The notes under the pieces are model-generated. The model ran no database searches, was not told where the DNA came from, and worked only from the letters and a program-made list of their open reading frames with translations. The position numbers and the translations under genes were made by a program. A stretch of DNA of 8,784 bases from Clostridioides sp. (lineage in GTDB: Bacteria > Bacillota > Clostridia > Peptostreptococcales > Peptostreptococcaceae), in contig JAISUA010000239.1 of NCBI GenBank assembly GCA_031272305.1, positions 1 through 8,784 on the forward strand. Direction: 5' to 3'. This document shows, piece after piece, positions 1 through 5,993 of this stretch; the stretch's first letter is position 1; each line of letters opens with the position of its first letter.

Positions 1-1132
1 CTACAGAGTTTAAGTTTAGTAACCATTTGAAAAGTTCATTCATATTTCCTATGCCTAGAGCAGGAATTATGATTAGAAGTCCAACTAGTACACCAGTCAT
101 GATATATCCATTTACTGGAGTTTCATTTTTGTTTACTTTAGCAAGTTTTGCTGGGATAAATTCTGAGTCTGAGTCAAGTAATAACACTTTAAGAGGTGCA
201 TCTATTGAGAATGCAAGTGCAGAAATTTGAGCTGCCATATTTGCAAGTGCATAGATTATTAAAAGTGTGTTTCCTAAACCATAAAATTCTCCTAATTTTT
301 GGAATGCGTAATAAGCACCATTTAACATAAGATCTTCAGGAATATTATTTGCATCGAACATCATACCCATAGCTATTGATCCTAATATTGCACAAACGGC
401 AACCATTATTGCAAGAGCAATCATACCTTTTGGGAAATCCTTAGATGGATTTTTTGTGTTATGAATATATGGAGAAATTTTTTCTGATCCACCAACAGCA
501 AATACTAACATTGAGATTGTAGTGAAATATTTAAAATCAAATGTTGGAATAAATGATTTTAAAGACATATTTGGAGTAGCTACAGATACACCTCTTAGAC
601 CAGGTGCTGCAAGCATAAGCAATACATAAAGTATAGACATAACAAACATAGCAGTACCAGCAACAGTACCAATAGCTTTAAGAGTAGCTATTCCTTTAGA
701 AGCTATCCATAAGAAAACTAGGAATATAACAAGACAAATAATTTGAATTGTCATAGCACTATATTCGCTCATAAGAGAACCATTTTGTCTAATAACCCAT
801 CCAAACGCAGTAAGTATAGATTGTGGTTTTTGAGCAAGATATGGAATATGAACAACCCAATAAGTCCATCCAGCTAAGTAAGCAATTTTTTTTGTTGAAG
901 TAGCTTTTACCCAACTACTGACACCTCCAGCACCATCTTTAAATGTAGAACCAAGTTCACCTACAATTAGTGCATAAGGTGTGAAATAAATTGCGAATAT
1001 AAGTATCCACGAAGTTACTACTTGTAGACCTTGATTGGCAAAATTGTTAACAACATTTCCAAAACCCCATACCATTACGAAGGCCATAAGTGCAAGGTTG
1101 TACCAATTTAATTTTTTTTGTTCAACTGACAT
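1..1132 (-). CDS. APC-superfamily amino acid permease, C-terminus beyond window
   Basis: A multi-pass membrane transporter read on the minus strand from ATG at 1132 to the window edge: 377 codons without a stop, beginning MSVEQKKLNWYNLALMAFVM. The start is supported by a strong ribosome site, AAAAGGGGAG at 1141-1150, eight bases upstream. Alternating hydrophobic segments and short loops fit about nine or ten of the usual twelve membrane helices. The first helix carries the motif VWGFGNVVNNFANQGL. The segment VFAVGGSEKISPYIHNTKNP followed by KDFPKG resembles the helix 6 region and following loop of amino acid/polyamine/organocation permeases, which has a similar GGxE...NPxKxFxKG pattern. The overall look recalls the GadC/YjeM branch (glutamate/GABA-type antiporters), but the substrate cannot be read from the sequence. 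Family members have roughly 450-520 residues, so 80-140 are missing at the left. It diverges from the ATPase gene and has its own promoter. Family is fairly certain; substrate is unknown. Confidence 0.88.
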   Translation of the reverse strand, partial: MSVEQKKLNWYNLALMAFVMVWGFGNVVNNFANQGLQVVTSWILIFAIYFTPYALIVGELGSTFKDGAGGVSSWVKATSTKKIAYLAGWTYWVVHIPYLAQKPQSILTAFGWVIRQNGSLMSEYSAMTIQIICLVIFLVFLWIASKGIATLKAIGTVAGTAMFVMSILYVLLMLAAPGLRGVSVATPNMSLKSFIPTFDFKYFTTISMLVFAVGGSEKISPYIHNTKNPSKDFPKGMIALAIMVAVCAILGSIAMGMMFDANNIPEDLMLNGAYYAFQKLGEFYGLGNTLLIIYALANMAAQISALAFSIDAPLKVLLLDSDSEFIPAKLAKVNKNETPVNGYIMTGVLVGLLIIIPALGIGNMNELFKWLLNLNSV

Positions 1133-1199
1133 TGTGTTTTCTCCCCTTTTGGTTTTAATTTTGAATGATTTGTCACCTTTTAATATGTTCAATATACTC

Positions 1200-1227
1200 A
1201 ATATATATTCAATCAATGAAGTGTAAA
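1200..1227 (-). promoter_or_regulatory. Candidate sigma-A promoter of the permease gene
   Basis: On the minus strand, TTTACA (complement of 1222-1227; 5 of 6 to consensus) is followed after 16 bases by TATATT (complement of 1200-1205; 5 of 6). Transcription would start near 1192, giving an untranslated leader of about 60 nt before the ATG at 1132. The surroundings are very AT-rich, so chance matches are common, but position and spacing fit well. Confidence 0.5.
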
Positions 1228-1326
1228 TTATTTTTAATAACAAGATAACAATTGGATATTGTTTAAAGTCTTTATAAAGATATATAAAATTTCGACACTA
1301 TATTCAATGATTAGAATAGTATTTTC

Positions 1327-1564
1327 AATAATAAGACTTATAGGAACTTGAAATAAAACTAAGGAAATAAGTCTTGATATTCGAACATGAATTTTCGTTT
1401 TTCAACGAAAATCTAGTTCTCATAATAAGACTTATCATCACTTAAGTAAAATCTAAAGGAAATAAGTCTTGATATTCGAACATAAATTTTCGTTTTTCAA
1501 CGAAAATCTAGTTTTCATAATAAGACTTATCATCACTTAAGTAAAATCTAATGGATATAAGTCT
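1327..1564. repeat. Tandem array of 95-bp hairpin-forming units
   Basis: Two complete units, 1361-1455 and 1456-1550, differ at about two bases. A partial unit precedes them (1327-1360) and the start of another follows (1551-1564). Each unit is a nested inverted repeat. The outer arms are ATAAGTCTT (1367-1375) and AAGACTTAT (1427-1435). The inner stem is ATTTTCGTT / AACGAAAAT (1391-1399 and 1404-1412) with loop TTTC. Between units lies the palindrome ACTTAAGT. The outer arm of one unit can also pair with that of the next, so the array can fold in two alternative ways. No reading frame is carried. It lies between divergent genes and so does not serve as a terminator for either neighbour. It resembles a dispersed intergenic palindromic repeat or MITE-like family that has duplicated in place; that reading is inference. 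Confidence 0.85.
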
Positions 1565-1566
1565 AG

Positions 1567-1626
1567 AAAAAACTGAGATAGAAAATCTTTGATTTTCGTT
1601 ATCGAAGTTTCTTACTCGGTTCGAAG
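1567..1626 (+). repeat. Left arm of a 60-bp imperfect inverted repeat
   Basis: This segment matches the reverse complement of 2009-2068 at about 48 of 60 positions; the best 48 bases (1567-1614) match at 40. It contains a small perfect hairpin, GAAAATC-TTT-GATTTTC (1581-1597). This can be extended by GATAG pairing with TTATC, including one G-T wobble. In the other arm the outer pair is GATAG with CTATC, so pairing is kept although bases differ. It abuts the 95-bp array on its left and the hairpin at 1623-1660 on its right. Confidence 0.75.
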
Positions 1627-1660
1627 TGCGAAAACATCCGTTTTCTATCGGATGCACTTC
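1623..1660. repeat. GC-richer stem-loop at the end of the repeat cluster
   Basis: GAAGTG (1623-1628) pairs with CACTTC (1655-1660), and CATCCG (1635-1640) pairs with CGGATG (1649-1654). The six bases CGAAAA bulge on the left side and TTTTCTAT forms the loop. It is preceded by TTCGAA (1620-1625) and followed by TTCTCATAATAA, the same framing sequences that surround the inner hairpin of each 95-bp unit. It therefore looks like a third, diverged unit with a different stem. No T-run follows, so it is not a typical intrinsic terminator. Confidence 0.7.
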
Positions 1661-2008
1661 TCATAATAAATATGTTACAAACAATAAATATGATGAAATT
1701 ATTGATAATAATCAGAAATTAATAAGTATAATGAAAATATATTTGAATAATATATGACATATTTATATTATCATCTATTAATAAATTTTACAAACAAAAA
1801 AATAGAATTTTGTGTATAAAAAAATGTTTTAATTAAGCAAATAGAGAAAAAATATTTATAAAGTTTAGAACTTGGAATTTTAAATGAAAAAAATCTAAAA
1901 ATATTAAATTTATTTTAGCAAAAAAGTTAATCTATTAATTATGAATTTTTGATATAATTTATGTTTTAATTATGAAATTTGATATAAAATATAAGAAAGA
2001 AAGTTTAT
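1661..2008. other. AT-rich spacer without a recognisable gene
   Basis: No credible reading frame was found on either strand. One imperfect direct repeat of about 28 bases is seen, at 1935-1963 and 1966-1995 (period 31). Its first copy contains TGATATAAT (1950-1958), a perfect extended -10 shape on the plus strand. It could mark a distal promoter for the ATPase gene, but there is no -35 match and such strings are expected by chance at this base composition. Confidence 0.4.
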
Positions 2009-2068
2009 CTTCAAATTAAGTAGGAAACTTTGATAGCAAAAATCAAATAATTTCTATCTCGGTTTTTC
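2009..2068 (-). repeat. Right arm of the 60-bp imperfect inverted repeat
   Basis: This is the reverse-complement partner of 1567-1626. The two arms enclose 382 bases of AT-rich DNA with no gene. I found no clear target-site duplication immediately outside the arms; GATATA occurs near both ends (1554-1559 and 2071-2076) but is not flush with the left arm. The pair could be the ends of a decayed non-autonomous element of about 500 bp. It could equally be two independent copies of one intergenic repeat family lying in opposite orientation. Confidence 0.7.
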
Positions 2069-2154
2069 AAGATATATATCATTATATACTAATTAAGATA
2101 GCATAAGTCTAATTTAATAACTAACTCACTATATTAGATTATAATTAAACTTAA

Positions 2155-2271
2155 GATAAATATTATGTTAGCATTATTAACTAAAGCAAGATAAATATTA
2201 TGTTAGCAGTATTAACTAAAGCGAGATAAATATTATGTTAGCATTATTAACTAAAGTAGGATAAATATTAT
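2155..2271. repeat. Three 35-bp tandem repeats upstream of the ATPase gene
   Basis: Three almost identical 35-bp copies start at 2155, 2190 and 2225 and a fourth begins at 2260 but diverges after about 12 bases. Each copy reads GATAAATATTATGTTAGC followed by an AT-rich half containing TTAACTAAAG. The array ends only about 20 bases before the ribosome site of the ATPase gene. It therefore lies in the promoter region and may alter promoter spacing or present repeated protein-binding sites. Copy number could vary between strains by slippage; that is inference. Confidence 0.85.
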
Positions 2272-2276
2272 ATTAT
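2247..2276 (+). promoter_or_regulatory. Candidate ATPase promoter at the edge of the repeat array
   Basis: TTAACT (2247-2252; 4 of 6) is followed after 18 bases by TATTAT (2271-2276; 5 of 6). The -35 element lies inside the third 35-bp copy and the -10 where the fourth copy diverges. Within the other copies the same two strings are only 13 bases apart, which would not make a working promoter. The leader would be only about 20 nt. Weak evidence in AT-rich DNA. Confidence 0.3.
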
Positions 2277-2304
2277 ATTATAAGTATGAACGAAAGGAGA
2301 AATT

Positions 2305-5022
2305 ATGAATTTAAATTCAGATTTAGATAAAAAGTTATATGGACTTTCTTCGAGTGAAGTAGAAGAAAGAGTAAAAAATTCTCAAACAAATAAGCAAATA
2401 AAGTCACTTACAAGAACATATCCTCAAATATTAAGTTCTAATATATTGACTTTATTTAATTTGATAAATGTAATAATAGCGTTGTTTATCGCATACACAA
2501 GAAGTTATGAAAATATGCTTTTTATGGGAGTGATAATATCTAATATTTTGATAGGTATAGTGCAAGAAATTAGAGCTAAAATAAGTGTTGATAAATTATC
2601 TATTTTGAGTCAGTCAAAAGTCAGTGTGCTAAGAGATGGTGCAAAAAAAACAATTGAACAAGAGCAAATTGTAAAGGATGATGTTATTTATATAAAAAGA
2701 GGGGATCAAGTTTGTGTAGATGGAGTTGTTATTTATAGTGAAGGACTTGAAGTAGATGAGTCACAATTGACAGGAGAATCAGATGCAGTTTCAAAAATAG
2801 CTGTACAAAACATATATTCAAACTGCACAAACGAAAAAAATTCTAAAGAAAAAACTTTTAAAGAGAAAACTTCTGAAGAAAAAACCAAAGTATACTCTGG
2901 TAGTTTTGTTATGAGTGGAAGTGCTTATATAAAAGTTGTGAATGTAGGTGCGAATAGTTATGCTTCGAAACTTGCAATGGAAGCGAATAAAGTAAAGGGA
3001 ATTCAAAGTGAAATTATAAAGACACTTAAGAAAATAATCAAAGGTCTTACTTTTGCAATACTTCCTTTAGGAATATTACTTTTCTGGTCAACTTATAAAA
3101 ATTCAAATAATATAAATCAAACTATATTAAGTACAGCAGGTGCAATTATAGGTATGATTCCAGAAGGACTAATACTTATAACTTCTATTGCTCTTACAGT
3201 AGGAGTAATAAAACTTTCGAAACGGAAAGTTCTTGTCAAAACAATAGGATCTATTGAAAATTTGGCAAGAGTAGATTTGCTTTGTTTCGATAAAACAGGA
3301 ACGATAACCACTGGAAATATAAAGGTAAAAAAGATAATATCTAATAAAGATATAATAGGCAATAAAGAGAAAATATCTGATAAAGAAATAATAGTAAATA
3401 AAGAGAAAATACTTAATAAAGAAATAATAGATAATAATGATTCATTTTGTGAGGATATAAAAAATTTATTGGACTGCTTCTCTGATGATAACTCTACATC
3501 TTCAGCGATAAGAGATTTTGTTTCTTCAAAAACAAAACACTTTGAACATCGAAGCAAAGACAATTATGATGAATATAGCAGCAAAGATATTTATGATGAA
3601 CATCAAAGCAAAGATGATTATGATGAACATAGAGATAAAGAAAAATATGATGAACATCGAATAAAAGACAATTATGATAAAAGTGGACTTGTAAAAGTCG
3701 TTCCATTTTCTTCTTCAAGAAAATGGAGTGGTGCAACTTTTTCAGACAAAGGAACTTTTATAATGGGAGCGTACGATATTTTATTTGCAGACAAATCAAA
3801 AACAAATAAAAATGAGATTGAACTATTAGTAGAAAAAGAAAGCGAATTGGGAAATAGAATAATAGCATTTGCACATTCTGATGAAAAGTTAGATGATTCG
3901 TTGGATATTCCACAAAACTTAATGCTTAAAGGAATTGTCGTTCTTGAAGACGAAATAAGAGAAGATGCAGAGATTACAATAGAGTTTTTTCAAAATCAAG
4001 GTATAGAAGTGAAAATCATATCAGGCGACAATGCTTCTACTGTGTCAAGCATTGCAAAAAAAGTTGGAGTTAGAGAAGCAGATCGCTTTGTTGATATGTC
4101 AACTGTGAAAAACGAAGATATAGAGAGTATTTCAAGAGAAAACACTATATTTGGAAGGGTAAAACCTGAGCAAAAAAGAGATCTTGTGAAGGCATTTAAG
4201 AAACAAGGTTTCACAGTAGGAATGACAGGCGATGGTGTAAATGATATTCTTGCACTTAGAGAGGCTGATTGTAGTATAGCAATGGCAAAAGGAAGTGACG
4301 CTTCAAAAGAAGTATCTGATTTTGTGCTTTTAGAATCTAATTTTGAAGCGATGATAGGAGTTTTGATGGAAGGAAGAAGAGTAATCAATAATGTTGGAAG
4401 AATAGCCTCACAATATCTTATGAAAACAGTGTATTCAACTATTCTTGCTTTTATTTTTATATTTATAAAAAGATATCCTTATCCTTTTCAACCAATTCAA
4501 CTAATGCCAATAAATGCACTAGGAGTTGGAGTGCCATCTTTTTTTCTTGCTTTAAGACCAAATTACAACAAGGTCAAAAAAGAATTTTTACTTGATATTT
4601 TATTTCCTGCATTTACATCGGGAATAACGGTTGTAGTATATATACTGTTTATACTTATTGTGGGAAATTTACTTAGATTTAATTATGAACAAATCTCAAC
4701 AACTTGTTTGATTTTGACTGCTACAGTTTGCTTCGTTTCGCTTGTGAAAATTTCAAAACCATTGAATGAATGGATAAAGTTGATGCTTACATTGCTTATA
4801 GGAAGTTTTGCTTTGATAGTTATTGTATTTAGAAGTGTGATTGCAAAATCAATTCTAGATATGAAAGTAATAATATTTTCAGCTATTCTAATGTCTACAG
4901 TATTATTTATGTATAAAATAATAGGTGATGTTATATTCTTTATAAAAAACGAAACAAAAAACAAAAAAATAGGTGTTATATTCTTTATGAAAAATGAAAC
5001 AAAAAACAAAAAAACAAAATAA
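2305..5022 (+). CDS. P-type cation-transporting ATPase, CtpE-like, with repeat insertions
   Basis: An ATP-driven ion pump of the cell membrane. ATG at 2305 follows AAAGGAG (2293-2299). Visible motifs in order: two N-terminal helices (about 45-86); actuator-domain TGES at 156-159; helix 4 with PEGL at 286-289; phosphorylation site DKTGT with Asp329; nucleotide-domain KWSG near 473-476 and MGAYDIL near 487-493; hinge GDN at 574-576; TGDGVND at 641-647; then about six helices (702-880) including PSFFLALRPN at 744-753. All catalytic residues are present, so it should be active. PEGL and PSFFLAL suggest the CtpE-like branch, whose mycobacterial member imports calcium; the cation here is unproven. 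At 905 residues it exceeds the roughly 800 usual for that branch. The excess is about what the four internal repeat tracts add (residues 180-194, 345-376, 415-459 and 876-905). No terminator is visible before cdaA, 122 bp downstream, which appears to have its own promoter. Confidence 0.93.
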   Translation: MNLNSDLDKKLYGLSSSEVEERVKNSQTNKQIKSLTRTYPQILSSNILTLFNLINVIIALFIAYTRSYENMLFMGVIISNILIGIVQEIRAKISVDKLSILSQSKVSVLRDGAKKTIEQEQIVKDDVIYIKRGDQVCVDGVVIYSEGLEVDESQLTGESDAVSKIAVQNIYSNCTNEKNSKEKTFKEKTSEEKTKVYSGSFVMSGSAYIKVVNVGANSYASKLAMEANKVKGIQSEIIKTLKKIIKGLTFAILPLGILLFWSTYKNSNNINQTILSTAGAIIGMIPEGLILITSIALTVGVIKLSKRKVLVKTIGSIENLARVDLLCFDKTGTITTGNIKVKKIISNKDIIGNKEKISDKEIIVNKEKILNKEIIDNNDSFCEDIKNLLDCFSDDNSTSSAIRDFVSSKTKHFEHRSKDNYDEYSSKDIYDEHQSKDDYDEHRDKEKYDEHRIKDNYDKSGLVKVVPFSSSRKWSGATFSDKGTFIMGAYDILFADKSKTNKNEIELLVEKESELGNRIIAFAHSDEKLDDSLDIPQNLMLKGIVVLEDEIREDAEITIEFFQNQGIEVKIISGDNASTVSSIAKKVGVREADRFVDMSTVKNEDIESISRENTIFGRVKPEQKRDLVKAFKKQGFTVGMTGDGVNDILALREADCSIAMAKGSDASKEVSDFVLLESNFEAMIGVLMEGRRVINNVGRIASQYLMKTVYSTILAFIFIFIKRYPYPFQPIQLMPINALGVGVPSFFLALRPNYNKVKKEFLLDILFPAFTSGITVVVYILFILIVGNLLRFNYEQISTTCLILTATVCFVSLVKISKPLNEWIKLMLTLLIGSFALIVIVFRSVIAKSILDMKVIIFSAILMSTVLFMYKIIGDVIFFIKNETKNKKIGVIFFMKNETKNKKTK
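2842..2886 (+). repeat. 15-bp x3 in-frame repeat in the ATPase actuator domain
   Basis: Residues 180-194 read SKEKT-FKEKT-SEEKT, a five-residue charged repeat placed about 20 residues after TGES. It probably forms a surface loop of the actuator domain. The DNA copies are diverged at several positions but keep the period. Confidence 0.75.
3337..3432 (+). repeat. 36-bp in-frame repeat just after the ATPase phosphorylation site
   Basis: Residues 353-364 and 365-376 read NKEKISDKEIIV and NKEKILNKEIID, and residues 345-352 (ISNKDIIG) are a partial earlier copy. The tract starts about 16 residues after the phosphorylated Asp329, at the entry to the nucleotide-binding domain. It is strongly charged and rich in Lys, Glu, Ile and Asn, unlike the conserved core on either side. 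Confidence 0.8.
3547..3681 (+). repeat. 27-bp x5 in-frame repeat in the ATPase nucleotide domain
   Basis: Residues 415-459 consist of five nine-residue units: HRSKDNYDE, YSSKDIYDE, HQSKDDYDE, HRDKEKYDE and HRIKDNYDK. Lys and Tyr-Asp recur at fixed positions. The tract is hydrophilic, rich in Asp and His, and ends about 13 residues before the conserved KWSG motif, so it should loop out of the nucleotide-binding domain. An acidic, histidine-bearing loop could bind metal, but that is speculation. Confidence 0.88.
4930..5019 (+). repeat. 45-bp duplication at the C-terminus of the ATPase
   Basis: Residues 876-890 (VIFFIKNETKNKKIG) and 891-905 (VIFFMKNETKNKKTK) are a direct duplication, with DNA copies at 4930-4974 and 4975-5019. 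The first copy ends the last membrane helix. The second adds a short hydrophobic patch and a basic tail just before the stop. It appears recent because most third positions also agree. Confidence 0.88.
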
Positions 5023-5077
5023 TAAATATAATCTAAAGTAACTTATAATAAAAAATAAAAATTTATAAATAAATAGC

Positions 5078-5105
5078 TTAACTAGATTTAATTATAGTGT
5101 ATAAT
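5078..5105 (+). promoter_or_regulatory. Candidate cdaA promoter overlapping the upstream GTG
   Basis: TTAACT (5078-5083; 4 of 6) and a perfect TATAAT (5100-5105) are separated by 16 bases. A transcript would start near 5112, about 33 nt before TTG 5145, leaving room for the ribosome site at 5132-5136. The alternative GTG at 5097 would lie upstream of the transcript start, which argues against it as the main start. It also makes cdaA-cdaR transcription at least partly independent of the ATPase gene. Confidence 0.55.
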
Positions 5106-5131
5106 ATTGTTGAGAGTAGATTTTTAACAAC

Positions 5132-5147
5132 GGGAGATGATATATTG
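5132..5147 (+). promoter_or_regulatory. Ribosome site and TTG that set the cdaA start
   Basis: GGGAG at 5132-5136 stands eight bases before TTG at 5145. The longer frame opening with GTG at 5097 has no purine-rich site in front of it. The TTG start gives an N-terminus MFGFFDINSF and a protein of 282 residues, close to the usual 270-285 for CdaA. Confidence 0.7.
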
Positions 5148-5993
5148 TTTGGATTTTTTGATATTAATTCATTTATTAATGATTTATTTAATACAGTAAT
5201 GCGAGTAGGTTTCACTGATATACTAGATATTGCAATAGTTTCTTATATCATTTATAAGGTATATATGTTTATAAAAGATACAAGAGCTCAGCAAGTGTTC
5301 AAAGGAATAATAATTCTTATAATAGTTATTCAACTTAGTGATGTATTGAATTTACATACATTTTCATGGCTACTTAAGAATTCCATTGAATTTAGTATCA
5401 TAGCAGTGATTATTTTGCAACCAGAGATACGTTCTGCACTCGAAAGAATAGGCAGAACTAGATTATCTTTTTTCGGAAAATACTTAACTTCTGAAGAAGA
5501 AGAAAGTAGAAAGCATATGATAGAAGAAATCATAGAATCTTTATATTCTCTTTCTAGACAGAAAATAGGTGCACTTATAATTATGGAGAGAGAAACTAAG
5601 CTAAATGAAATAGTCAACACAGGTACGATACTTGATTCAGAAGTATCAAGACAACTTTTAATAAATATATTTATACCAAATACTCCTCTACATGATGGTG
5701 CTGTTATAGTTAGAGATACAAAAATAAAAGCAGCTGCATGTTTTCTTCCTCTTACAGAAAGCAAGGACTTAAGCAAAGATTTGGGTACAAGACATAGAGC
5801 GGGTATTGGAGTGAGCGAAGTATCGGATTGTATCACTCTGATTGTATCTGAGGAAACAGGAGAAGTATCTATTGCTAAAATGGGTAAACTTTATAGAAAT
5901 ATTAGCAAGGAAAGACTTACTAATATACTAAATAGCAATATGAGTCTAAATAGCAATGGAAAAAGTTTTATTAAAGGCGGTTTGTTCAAATGA
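5145..5993 (+). CDS. cdaA: Diadenylate cyclase CdaA (membrane-bound DAC)
   Basis: Makes cyclic di-AMP from two ATP at the inner face of the membrane. Numbered from TTG 5145, three N-terminal membrane helices lie at about 22-44, 52-68 and 76-92. A short coiled linker follows, and then the cytoplasmic DAC (DisA_N) domain from about 105 to 265. The two signature motifs are intact: DGA at 184-186 in PLHDGAVIV, and RHRAG at 216-220 in LGTRHRAGIGVSE. These bind and activate ATP in a face-to-face dimer. Length is 282 residues; the same frame is open upstream to GTG 5097 (298 residues), but ribosome site, promoter position and family length favour TTG. The stop overlaps the cdaR start in ATGA, so the two are translationally coupled. 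CdaR modulates CdaA in other Firmicutes. Identification is very secure; only the start is in doubt. Confidence 0.96.
   Translation: MFGFFDINSFINDLFNTVMRVGFTDILDIAIVSYIIYKVYMFIKDTRAQQVFKGIIILIIVIQLSDVLNLHTFSWLLKNSIEFSIIAVIILQPEIRSALERIGRTRLSFFGKYLTSEEEESRKHMIEEIIESLYSLSRQKIGALIIMERETKLNEIVNTGTILDSEVSRQLLINIFIPNTPLHDGAVIVRDTKIKAAACFLPLTESKDLSKDLGTRHRAGIGVSEVSDCITLIVSEETGEVSIAKMGKLYRNISKERLTNILNSNMSLNSNGKSFIKGGLFK

Noticed and set aside
27..230. Short plus-strand frame inside the permease region
   Set aside because: It lies wholly antisense to the permease gene, has no ribosome site and no recognisable features.
1035..1226. 63-codon plus-strand frame across the permease start
   Set aside because: It is antisense to the permease start and its promoter region and lacks a ribosome site.
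1327..1660. Hairpins as intrinsic terminators
   Set aside because: The region lies between divergently transcribed genes and no T-run follows the GC-richer stem.
1567..2068. Insertion sequence
   Set aside because: No transposase frame, not even a broken one, lies between the arms, and no flush target-site duplication is visible.
2818..5009. Five minus-strand frames of 62-148 codons inside the ATPase gene
   Set aside because: They mirror the ATPase coding sequence and its repeats, have low-complexity composition and no start signals.
5330..5836. 168-codon minus-strand frame inside cdaA
   Set aside because: It is a shadow of the conserved DAC domain coding sequence on the other strand.
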